DNA of 11,190 nucleotides from assembly GCA_026770595.1 (NCBI GenBank), contig MU634604.1, positions 1-11,190 of the forward strand, given 5' to 3'. Under the pieces are notes generated by a model. That model was not told where the DNA came from. It saw only the letters and a program-made list of their open reading frames with translations, and did not search any database. Both the position numbers and the translations under genes were made by a program. Every line of letters starts with the position of its first letter. Positions within the stretch are counted from its first letter, which is position 1. Below, in pieces: positions 1 through 7,681 of this stretch. Origin of the DNA: Ochromonadaceae sp. CCMP2298 (taxonomy: Eukaryota; Sar; Synurophyceae; Ochromonadales; Ochromonadaceae).

Positions 1-370
1 TTTGCTTGGTAGCAATCGCAGCGGCGATTTCATCCGCCAGCTGGCGGTAGACGTCGCGTACGACGAAGCGCACGGAGCCGTCGGGGCGATCTTGCTGTGC
101 GGCCAGCTTGTCTTCGTCGAAGAGCTGCTCGCTCGCTAGGAGGAGGAAGGTGCCCTCCGCGTCACGCGTCTCCTCCGCAGTGACGAAATCCTTCAGCCAC
201 GCTGTCTCTAGCGGTTGATGGATCTTCTCTTGCAGTGGGGTCATGCGTATAGCCCGGCACGTGCTCGGCGAGACCAGCGCTTGCGCAGGCATGAAGCTAG
301 AAATAACCACGGCGGTCAGGAGCCACGTGACCGTGGGGAACATGGGGAACAGGGGGGAACAAGGTTTCAT
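1..370 (-). CDS. 5' part of a gene for a presecretory, possibly plastid-targeted protein of unknown function
   Basis: Reading the minus strand from the ATG at 370-368 gives an open frame of 123 codons that runs off the left edge, so the 3' end is missing. An in-frame TGA lies upstream at about 434-436 with no other ATG between, which makes 370 the first possible start. Residues 1-31 look like a signal peptide: a short n-region, a hydrophobic core TVTWLLTAVVISSF (13-26) and a c-region ending A-Q-A (29-31). The next residues, LVSPSTCRAIR, are hydroxylated and basic, as in the transit part of bipartite plastid presequences of secondary algae. The mature part is soluble, charged and probably helical (e.g. 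FLLLASEQLFDED, VRDVYRQLADEIAAAIATK). I do not recognise a family. M43 (244) could be an internal start without the presequence. No splice site is needed in the visible part. Plastid targeting is inferred; plain secretion is the alternative. Confidence 0.72.
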   Translation of the reverse strand, partial: MKPCSPLFPMFPTVTWLLTAVVISSFMPAQALVSPSTCRAIRMTPLQEKIHQPLETAWLKDFVTAEETRDAEGTFLLLASEQLFDEDKLAAQQDRPDGSVRFVVRDVYRQLADEIAAAIATKQ

Positions 371-540
371 GGGCACAGCTGGGCTTGGGTTGGGGTGTGG
401 GCGTGGTCGTGGATCGTGTGGGGCGAAAGGGAGTCAGTGAGTGAGTGGGGAAGTGAGTAGGTGAGGAGAGCGCTAGTTCTAAAGTATGATGTTATCGAAG
501 TAAAGCCCCCGCTCTACAGCTTTTCTTACCTTCTATAGCG

Positions 541-623
541 CTGATGCTGCTGTTGTGCTGATGCTACTGCTGCTGCTGCTACTCCTGTTGTGCTGCTGCT
601 GTTGTGCCGCTGCTGCTGTGCTA
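541..623. repeat. Imperfect CTG/CAG trinucleotide tract
   Basis: This run is dominated by CTG triplets interrupted by GTTG, ATG, CTC and CCG variants. It lies about 170-250 bp upstream of the ATG of the left-edge minus-strand gene, so it is probably promoter or 5' UTR. It would read as poly-Leu or poly-Cys/Ala on one strand, but no conserved protein surrounds it. Confidence 0.85.
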
Positions 624-716
624 CCGTCGTGTGGGGTGTATGTGGTGTGTGGGGTGTGCGGGGCGTGTGGGGGCTGGCTTCGCCGCTCTAACCGCCGCTG
701 TAGCTGCCCACTCTGC

Positions 717-718
<2 letters not shown>

Positions 719-775
<57 letters not shown>

Positions 776-803
776 GCGTGTGTGTGTATGTGTGTGTGTG
801 TGT
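719..803. repeat. (TG)n microsatellite
   Basis: A pure run of 26 TG units (719-770) is followed by an interrupted continuation with CG and TA substitutions to 803. Alternating purine-pyrimidine DNA of this length is a known candidate for Z-DNA and is expected to vary in length between strains. A short second TG run lies at 967-978. Confidence 0.97.
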
Positions 804-990
804 CATCGAGAGTGTTGTAGATAGTGGGTCATACGTGTCAAATGTGGGGGTTGAGTGGGTGTTATCTATGCATGTGTATGAGTGGGGTTTATGTCATAGA
901 GAGTGCATATGCGTACCCCGACGGTTTGCAGCCCGAACCCGCCAAACGAAGGTCCCCTCTTGCGCGTGTGTGTGTGTGCAACGTCCTCCC

Positions 991-1098
991 TGTCCCCTCT
1001 CCCGTCCCTGTCCCCTCTCCCGTCCCTGTCCCCTCTCCCGTCCCTGTCCCCTCTCCCGTCCCCGTCCCCTCTCCCGTCCCTGTCCCCTCTCCCGTCCC
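991..1098. repeat. 18-bp pyrimidine-rich minisatellite, six copies
   Basis: Six head-to-tail copies of TGTCCCCTCTCCCGTCCC begin at 991, 1009, 1027, 1045, 1063 and 1081. The fifth differs only by C for T at its first base. One strand is nearly all pyrimidine. Because 18 is divisible by three, all six frames stay open, giving spurious ORFs such as PVPS repeats on plus and GEGTGT repeats on minus. I treat it as non-coding. Confidence 0.97.
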
Positions 1099-1333
1099 TC
1101 CCGTCTCCGCCGTCGCTGGGCGTTCGTACCCGCTCCATGCCCGCTCCAACTAGAGCCAACTGTGAAGAGCCTAACTGCAATGAAGACAGATCTCAATGGT
1201 CACTGGAGGGTTGATTTGAGAATGTGACTGTTTACCTACTTTGAACTTGGACGCTTTTTGGGGCATTTTTGTATGGGAAGTGCCCCGTTGTAAAAGAGGC
1301 AAAAAAAGGCCAAAAAAGAGGCTTTTTAGTCAG

Positions 1334-1345
1334 TGTAACGTTACA
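1334..1345. promoter_or_regulatory. Perfect 12-bp palindrome TGTAACGTTACA upstream of RPC11
   Basis: The sequence equals its own reverse complement and sits about 210 bp upstream of the RPC11 ATG, next to an A-tract/T-tract zone (1300-1327). It could be the site of a dimeric DNA-binding protein. There is no second copy in the window to support this, and chance is possible. Confidence 0.3.
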
Positions 1346-1383
1346 AGAGGGCTATGGGAGGTCCCCTGGGACTGAAGTCACAT

Positions 1384-1415
1384 TGTGAATAACCCTTTCT
1401 GTGAATAACCCTCTC
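1384..1415. repeat. Tandem 16-bp direct repeat upstream of RPC11
   Basis: TGTGAATAACCCTTTC at 1384-1399 is followed directly by TGTGAATAACCCTCTC at 1400-1415, differing at one base. It lies about 140-170 bp before the RPC11 start, where a promoter element would be expected. Its role is unknown. Confidence 0.6.
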
Positions 1416-1552
1416 TCTGGTTCCTCCTCCCTCTTTTTGCCTCTTCAAAAAGCTGTCCTCAATCTGGGGCAATGGATGGCCATTGAATGAGGGCGGATAG
1501 CAGAAGCAAGACGGCCTTTCCATTATCTCCCCCTCGCCGGCTTGCAGGTACC

Positions 1553-1873
1553 ATGCACTTCTGCCCCGCGTGTGGCAACCTGCTGCTGCTGGAGGACGGC
1601 GCAGGGGGCATGCGCTTCTGCTGCCCCACCTGCCCATACCTCCACAACGTCGACCGCATGTACTCCAGTAGCGTGAAGATCAAGAAGAAGCAGGTGGACG
1701 ACGTGCTAGGCGGCGCTGACGCGTGGGAGAACGTGGACAGGACTCAGGCCCGCTGCCCAGCGTGCTCGCACGACGCGGCGTATTTCATGCAGATCCAGAT
1801 CCGAAGCGCAGATGAGCCCTCCACCACGTTCTACCGCTGCGTGCGGTGTAATAAGCAATGGAGTGACAATTAG
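1553..1873 (+). CDS. RPC11: DNA-directed RNA polymerase III subunit RPC11 (POLR3K homologue)
   Basis: The 106-residue product matches the usual length of about 108 for this nuclear Pol III subunit. RPC11 provides intrinsic RNA cleavage and supports termination and reinitiation at tRNA and 5S genes. An N-terminal zinc ribbon has C4-x2-C7 and C24-x2-C27, followed by PYLHNV. The central VDDVLGGADAWENVD is the family linker. The C-terminal TFIIS-like ribbon has C68-x2-C71 and C96-x2-C99, and the QIRSADEP motif carries the acidic pair D87/E88 that acts in the polymerase active site. I chose the ATG at 1553 because the family begins at MxFCPxCG and A is at -3. An in-frame ATG at 1487 would add 22 unconserved residues. 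TTGCAG at 1542-1547 could be a 5' UTR splice acceptor. The gene is complete, without an internal intron, and converges on the next gene. Confidence 0.97.
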   Translation: MHFCPACGNLLLLEDGAGGMRFCCPTCPYLHNVDRMYSSSVKIKKKQVDDVLGGADAWENVDRTQARCPACSHDAAYFMQIQIRSADEPSTTFYRCVRCNKQWSDN

Positions 1874-1895
1874 ACAGGTGGACAGGACTCAGGCC
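1733..1895 (+). repeat. 18-bp exact direct repeat, one copy inside RPC11 and one just after its stop
   Basis: GTGGACAGGACTCAGGCC occurs at 1733-1750, inside the RPC11 codons for VDRTQA, and again at 1878-1895, five bases after the stop codon. The coding copy lies in a family-conserved position (ENVD), so the downstream copy is probably the derived one. Confidence 0.9.
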
Positions 1896-1962
1896 GCTAG
1901 CAATTCTTCGTGTAAACTGTACATAATTTCGATTAAATACATTATGTCTGCGTCTGCATCTG
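1874..1962. terminator. Convergent 3' gap between RPC11 and the giant gene
   Basis: Only 89 bp separate the two stop codons, so both transcripts must end in or across this gap. It is locally AT-rich (about 1905-1945) in an otherwise GC-rich window, as expected for cleavage and polyadenylation. There is no canonical AATAAA on either strand. TGTAAA is seen near 1911 on plus and AATGTATTTAATC on minus. The poly(A) sites are not defined. Confidence 0.5.
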
Positions 1963-4900
1963 CTATCCCTGCTGCCCCTTGGCCGAGAAAAAGGAGGACG
2001 TCTCCATGGACTCAGCGCCCGCGAGGGCGCCCTTGCCCCCGAAGGGCCTGCTCGTGGGTGGCTGCATGCTCAGCATAACGCCCCCTACTCCAGCGCCAAG
2101 TGCTGCCCCTGCTGCCTCTGCTACCACCGCGCTCCGCCCCTTTGAGAGTTGGCTGGCTGCTCCCGCCCCTGCCCCTGCGGACCTACCGCTCCTACGCACT
2201 GGCGGCAGCATGGTAGGTCGGGGACTAGTGCAGTCGCTGAACGCGCCCCCATGCCCACCCCCCCGTTTGACCTCTGCCTGCGCCTGAGCGTGTGCGCCTG
2301 CCCCGAAGTCGTAGGGCCGGTCCAGGTCCAGGGGGAACAGTGCGTCCAGTGCGGCGTCCTCGGCGCTGGGGGGGCGGGGCCGCACCGGCGTGGCACCTGG
2401 TGGGAAGACCCCCTCGAGGTGCGCAGCGTGCGGGGCGTGGCGAAAGCGGCGCATCTGCGAGAAGAATGCAGCGGTCTCGCCCTCCTCCTCGCCGCCCTCC
2501 TGCGTGTGGAACAGGCTGCTGAGCTGGTTATTATTATCGCCCCTCTCCCCGCCTCCGCTCCCGCTTCTGGCCCTGCCCCCACCCCTGACGTACCTGCCCC
2601 TGCTTCCCGCGCTGGCCAGGTCATCCTCGTATGCGGGATGGGAGAAGGCGGGGGGGGCAGGGCGCATCTCGGTGTCTGGTACGAAGCTGGTGCTGCTGGG
2701 GGCGCCGTAGCAGTGCTCCACGGGCGTGCTCTCGATCAGAGTCAGGTCGGGGTCCCAGTCAGCGTGCCAGCCGCCCACGCCCGGGGTGGCTGTGTCGTAG
2801 CGAGCCGAGGGGGCGTTCGCTTGCTGTGGTGCGTAGGGGTCTCTGCCCCCGCCCCCACGCCGCGCCTTGCCCACAGGAGTCTTTTCCGGCAGCTCCATCC
2901 TGCCCCCGCCCCAGCCTCCCGCCCCGCCCGCACTAGCGCCCACCCCAGAGGCAGAGGCGAAGGTGCGTGCAGCTGTTTTGCCCGCCGCAACACCGCCCCC
3001 GCCCCCACCCGGGGCTACGGGTCGCACCAGCACTCGCTTCTGCACGCCCATACTCACTCGGTGGCCCAGCAGTGCACGCCTGCTAGCGACCAGAGAGGCC
3101 TTGCGCTTCAGCACGCCGCCCGCTCCAGCCCCCACCCCCGCCCCTGCTCCCACACCCGCACCAGTCGCCGCCCCAACTCCCACTCCAGCCCCCGCTGTCG
3201 CTGCTCCCACCGCCGCTCCCGCCGTTCCCCCGGTCGAGAGAGTGACAGCTTGTGCCGGCACAGCTGAGCGAGTCCCCGACACCGCCGTGCCCGCAGCCCC
3301 AGCAGACGCAGCAGTTGCGGCGCTGGCGACTGTGCCCGACCCTGTCGCCGTGACAGCCCCTTCTGCCGTGGCAGCAGGCGCAGCGACGGCAGCGACCGCC
3401 CCCACTGACGCGCTGGGCAGGGGCTCGGTCGCTGTCTCCTGCTTGCCGGTCCCCGCCCTTTTGGTGCGCTTGCGGCCATGCTGCCGGTCGCTGGCCAGCT
3501 TGCGCTTGAGCAGTGCGCCGATGCGGGACACCGGCACCGCAGCCGCACCCTCCTGCTCCTGCTCCTGCCCCATCACTGCCCCCAGCGCCTCTCCTGAAGA
3601 TGGGGGGGAGGGGCTGCCTGCGGGGGGGGGCGCTCTGTCTGGCGATGAGAGGGCCCTGAGCAGTGTGTAGTCGTGCCGCTGCACCTCCTCGCACACCGCG
3701 CCCCACACCCCGCTGCTGCTTGAGGCAGTGTTGGAGGCAGTGTTGGGGCCTGTGCCGAAACCGTGGTGGGCAGTGCCGGGGGCAGTGGCGGTGGCGGGGT
3801 CGGGGGCGAAGCGCGTCTTCAGGTGCGCCACCACCAGCTCCACGCAACTCGTGTCTGCCCCCGGGTCCTGCAGCAGCACGCGCACGGCCGCCACGTCCCT
3901 GCTGCTAGCGGATGCTGCCAGCAGCCAGTGGGCGTCTTCCTTGCGCAGGAATGGTGAGTCCAGCACGATGGTGAGTCTACTGAAGGCCCCCGCCACGCTT
4001 TTGCGCACCCCATCCCACACCTTCTCGCCCAGAAGCGCCAGGGTCCTCTGCTGCTGCTGGTGCTGCTGCAGGCTGTGGAAGAAGGCCACCTGGAATGCGA
4101 TCTGCACGATCGCGCAGGCGCCAGTGGTGCGCACCCTGAGGGGGTCTGCAGCCACGCGCTCTTTGCTCAGCGCCTGCAGCAGCTTGCGCAGACTCTTCAC
4201 TGTGGGGCGCGCGGCGGCGAACCCGCCCTCGACAGGGCCCGCCCCCTGCGCTCCGCCCCCATTCGCCCCGCTTTTCCGTGCCGCTCCCTTAGCCCCGCCC
4301 TTTGCCCCCACCCCGCCCCCTCTGCTAGTGGCGGCCACCATCAGTAGCAGCGCCAGGTGGTCGGCGCACTGCAGCGGCGAGCTCTCCTGCGTCAGCAACC
4401 CGCGCAACAGCACGCCGCGCACGTCTTCAGGCAGCTGCGCCTGGTCGATCTGCGCCCTGACGGGTGCCAGCTGCTCTTGCGCCTGCGCGTCTAACCGGAA
4501 CCAGTCTGGCAGCACCACCAGGGCACCAGAGAGGATCAGAGCGTCCCGGTCGAAGGCGGGGGCAGGGGCAGAGACAGGGATCGCTATTATTTCCACAGTG
4601 CCTGCCCCCCCTGCCACCTCACCTGCCTCCTCAGCGTCTGCTGCCCCCGCTGCCTCCTCCGACCCCACCCGCGCAGCCTCTCGGTCGGCATCTGTGTCGA
4701 AAGGCGCAGGCTCCTCAGGCGCGGGGGCAGAGTCCAGGGCGGGGAAGGTGGAAGACTGCCCCCCGCCGACAGCCACGCCTCCATCGCCCCCCTCTCCATC
4801 TCCCCCCCGATCCCCTTCTCGTTCTCCAGCCCCTTCCCCAGCCCCTTCCCCAGCCCCTTCCCCTCCGCCCCGCTCTGCTCCCCCCTCAGCCACGCTGGAC

Positions 4901-7681
4901 TGGTCCCTGGGGGGGCTCTGCGATGCGGGGGGCGAGGGGAAAAAGTGCGAGAATGCCTGCGAGCAGCTGGAGAGCGCGCTGCCGAATATGCTGCGGCCGT
5001 TCATGACCTGGCTGAATATGCCCACGCCCGAACCCGCACCCGCACCCGCACCCGCAACTATACCCGCACCTGCTCCCTCTCTTGCACCCTCGCCTACGAG
5101 CTCCCCCTGCCCCCCCCTGTCCACGTGCGAGTGCGAGTCTGCGTCGAGCTGCGCGAATAGGCGAGACTCTTCCTCCTCCTGGGAGAGTCGCATGCTGTGG
5201 CTGGTGCCCTCGCCCGCACTCCCCGGTTCCCCCACTCCCGCGTCCCCCGCCCTCTCGACGTCTATTAGCTGGCCCTGTTCCCCCAGTCCCGCACAGGCAG
5301 GGGTAGGGGCAGGGTTGGGGCCTGCGCGAACTCGAGTACCAGCAGTCGCGGCGTCTGGGAAGGGGAGGGCTGCGGCCCAGGTGCTGGGGAAGCCCTCTCT
5401 GCCCCCGTCTCCGTCCCTGCCCCCTGCGTCGCCCACTCCCAGGTTGGAAACGTCGAAAAAACTGTCGCTCTCCTCGAAACGTGGGAAATACCCCTTTATC
5501 TGCCCCTGCGCCTGCCCTTGTCCCTGCGCTGCGGAGGCGAATATCTGGAGCCCTGAGGCCGTCCCGAGCACCGTGCGAGCGCGCAAATCTGCAGATGCCT
5601 CTGAGGAAGCAGACTGTGATAGCGGGTACCTCCCCTCCTCACCCGCCACCCCACCCCCCTCCGCCTCGCCCGCCTCTGCGCCCGCATCCTCCCGGGTGCC
5701 GTTGGAGTCCTCTGGAAGTGCGATGCCCTCCGTTCTGCCCTCCGACCTGCCCCCCGAGTAGAAGTCGTACTCCGCCCCACCCCCCAGCTCCACCCCTGTT
5801 CCCTGGAAGCCCGCCCCACTCAGGCGCGGAGACTTCCGCCTCCCCAGAGCTCCCCCCTCGCCCCCGTCGAAGCCGCTCCCGCTCAGCTGGCGCTTGCCAG
5901 CGCGGGTGGGCGCGCCGAACGCAAAGGCTGAGGCGGAGGCAGAGATGGAGGCTAGGCTGGCAGCCGCGTCCTCGCTGCCATACCCCCCAGAGAGGGACGC
6001 AGGACTGTCCCTGCCCGACCCCAACCCAGAGGAGTCCGGCCCTCTGGCCGATGAGCCCAGACTCCAGCAACTGCCGTCGTCATCCGCGCCCTCCCCGCCC
6101 TCATTCTCTCTGCCCCCCCCCTCTCTGCCCCCCCCCTCTCTGCCCTCCCCCTCTAGGCCCTCAGTCTCGCTGTCCCTCTCGCTGTCAAAGTCGCTGTCCC
6201 CCCTCTCTCCCCCTAAGAGGCTCTTTGCTCCACTGGCCCCCAGCGTGGGCGTGTATGGACTGTAGGGACTGTGTGGACTGCCGCTTCGCGAGTGTGCCCC
6301 TGCCCCTGCCCTTCCCGGAGCGTATCGTCCGTACGCTGCGAAGGCAGGGGGCATGCCCAGACCCAGACTAGGACCCTGACCCACACCCACACCCACACCC
6401 ACACCTAGGTGCGGGTCCCGGTCTGCCCCCGCCCCCGCGTCGTCGCTGCCTGCTGAGCCGCCTTCGCTGCCCGAGCTGGGAGGGGCGGATGCGGGGCGTG
6501 CGTGTGCTTGTGCGGGCTGTATGGGGTCTTGGAGCAGGTGCGTGCTCAGACAGGTCAGAGAGCCAGCCCCCCTCCTGGACTCGCGCAGCAGACCGCGCAG
6601 GCTCTGCGACGAGGCCGTGGCTGAGATAGCTGTGGCTGAGATGGGGGCGAAGGCAGAGCCCGCACCAGAGATGGAGGTCGAGGCCGCACCTAAGAGGGGC
6701 ACAGAGCCACGCTGCTGCTTGGAAGCACTGCTACTGTCGACACTGCCGCCCACTCCACTGCCCGCAGGCAGGGTCTGCGCCCGCCCCGCCCTGAGTAGCT
6801 GGCTCTGTAGACTGCTCTGCAGAGTGCTCACCGCCCCGCTCCCGCCCGCGCCCCTAAGCCGGCTAGGCACGTCCGCCCCGCTGGCAGATGTCACACCCAG
6901 ACCGCCGCTGCCTCCGCTGCCCCCGCTACCCCCGCTGCCGCTGCCCCCGCTGCTGAGGTGGCTGCCCCCGCTGGTTCGCTCAGCGGTGGTGTCGGAGCCG
7001 CTCACAGACCTGCGCGCGGGGGTGCGGGTTGTTGCAGGCATGGGGTCGGGGAAGACCTTTTTGCAGTCCCTGCCGCGGAACAGGCGCTTGCACAGAGATA
7101 GCAGCGTCCTGGTCGAAAAGGAGGGAGGGGGTGGGGTGGAGGGTGAGGGGTAGAGGTAAGGGTGGGAGTGCGCGAGTTCGAGTGGTGGTGGTGGTGGGTA
7201 CAGAGAGTGAGAGCGCTGTAGACGCATGCACCTACCCCTTCTGCTTCGAGTCCGCCGTCTCCATGTAGAGCATGGCCTTGCCGCGGCCCATACAGAAGAG
7301 CAGCCCGTCCGCCTCCAGCGACAGCTGCTCCTGCCCCTGCCCCACTCCACGCAGCGCCACTCTGCACAGCGCCCAGGTGTTTGTTTTGTGGAACTGCTCC
7401 AAAAGGTCCGCGAAGGAGAGAGAGGTCACCAGCAGGCGCTCCCGGTCCTCCTGCGCCTCCACCACGGAGGCCGTCTGCAGGTCCAGCGAGGGCAGCGCCT
7501 TGTGCAGCGCGGCCAGGCTCGCGTCTTCGATCTTCAGCAGCCGCACCACGTTCACACTGTGGATGCTGAGGGAGTAACCAAGCGTCGGGCTGTGCCTGGC
7601 GCGAGGGTGCACGCCAACCCTGACATCCTGATTCAGCGACGGCAGATGGACGCAGAACGCGACTCCAACTGCTTCGGACAT
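1963..7681 (-). CDS. Giant low-complexity, probably nuclear protein of unknown function (two exons)
   Basis: I join exon 7236-7681 to exon 1963-7108 across a 127-nt GT..AG intron, giving 1863 residues. The frame is exact: the exon ends in phase 2 and reads SKQKG-TLLSLCKRLF across the junction. The start is the only ATG of the first frame (7681, A at -3). Residues 1 to about 175 look globular. About 180-1000 is Gly/Ala/Ser/Glu-rich and probably disordered, with tandem peptide repeats. About 1000-1300 is a helix-rich block (starting near LVVLPDWFRLDAQ) interrupted by a Gly/Lys insert and a poly-Gln run. A bipartite-type NLS lies at 1350-1366 (KRK, eight residues, RKRTKR). Around 1570-1645 there is an ordered-looking patch with WHADWDPDLTLIE. 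There are no membrane segments or catalytic motifs that I recognise. A nuclear scaffold or chromatin role is only inferred. Further in-frame introns inside the low-complexity part cannot be excluded. Confidence 0.7.
4048..4069 (-). repeat. Poly-glutamine-coding CTG/CAG tract in the giant gene
   Basis: CTG triplets on the plus strand encode QQHQQQQ on the minus strand. The run sits within the helix-rich block near residue 1165. It is short, but it is the type of tract that commonly varies in length. Confidence 0.8.
4826..4861 (-). repeat. 12-bp coding minisatellite encoding GEGA repeats
   Basis: Three exact copies of CCAGCCCCTTCC (plus strand) begin at 4826, 4838 and 4850. On the minus strand they encode the GEGAGEGAGEGAGE stretch of the giant protein's acidic linker. 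Confidence 0.9.
5032..5055 (-). repeat. 6-bp coding repeat encoding Ala-Gly
   Basis: Four copies of ACCCGC begin at 5032. They encode alternating Ala-Gly on the minus strand, within a Gly/Ala/Val-rich linker of the giant protein. Confidence 0.9.
6106..6154 (-). repeat. 15-bp coding repeat encoding EGGGR pentapeptides
   Basis: TGCCCCCCCCCTCTC repeats at 6111 and 6126, with a degenerate third copy at 6141. The nine-C runs are homopolymers prone to sequencing or replication slippage, so the frame here depends on correct base counts. Confidence 0.85.
6379..6402 (-). repeat. 6-bp coding repeat encoding Val-Gly
   Basis: Four copies of ACCCAC encode alternating Val-Gly on the minus strand (GVGVGVGVG) in the N-terminal half of the giant protein. 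Confidence 0.9.
7109..7235 (-). other. Intron of the giant gene (127 nt)
   Basis: The donor is GG|GTAGGT and the acceptor is CGACCAG|GAC after a pyrimidine-rich run. A branch-point-like CTCAC has its A at 7144, 35 nt from the acceptor. Removal joins phase 2 to phase 1 with no frame change. Without it, the first exon meets an in-frame TAG immediately after its last codon (SKQKG), which supports splicing. It overlaps a (CCACCA)-rich stretch near 7185-7200. Confidence 0.85.

Larger units (their letters stand above)
371..1552. promoter_or_regulatory. Divergent intergenic region between the left-edge gene and RPC11
   Basis: About 1.2 kb without a convincing gene, lying between two genes transcribed away from each other, so it should hold both promoters. 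It contains a CTG-rich tract, a TG microsatellite, an 18-bp minisatellite, an A-tract zone near 1300-1327, a 12-bp palindrome and a 16-bp direct repeat, listed separately. A 14-bp motif, TGTCAT(C/A)GAGAGTG, occurs at 801-814 and 892-905 with one mismatch. ORFs here on both strands are products of satellite DNA whose period is divisible by three. I see no clear TATA box or tRNA. Confidence 0.6.

Noticed and set aside
541-1100. CRISPR array or mobile element
   Set aside because: The repeats are contiguous simple or minisatellite units without unique spacers. There are no terminal repeats and no transposase.
604-1227. ORFs on both strands over the TG and 18-bp repeats
   Set aside because: They consist almost wholly of satellite translations (CVCVCV, PVPSPV, GEGTGT), with no conserved sequence outside the repeats.
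1300-1327. T runs on the minus strand resembling Pol III terminators
   Set aside because: No tRNA fold or convincing A/B box pair was found next to them, so they are treated as promoter A-tracts.
1487-1552. Upstream in-frame ATG extending RPC11 by 22 residues
   Set aside because: The family starts at MxFCPxCG, the extension is unlike any conserved N-terminus, and a possible splice acceptor lies between.
1980-2030. Possible PCNA-interacting motif at the C-terminus of the giant protein (METSSFFSAK)
   Set aside because: The spacing of the Gln, aliphatic and FF positions does not fit the QxxLxxFF consensus.
3728-5761. A 677-codon plus-strand ORF, with many other long plus-strand ORFs, opposite the giant gene
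   Set aside because: It is Pro/Ser/Ala-rich antisense of Gly/Ala/Glu-rich codons. High GC removes stop codons in every frame, and the minus frame is longer, joins a normal exon in frame and contains ordered islands.
7109-7350. Reading the giant gene's long frame through 7350 as coding
   Set aside because: The codons beyond 7108 encode a low-quality Arg/Ser/Pro stretch that overlaps the Leu-rich first exon in another frame. A phase-matched GT..AG intron explains the junction better.
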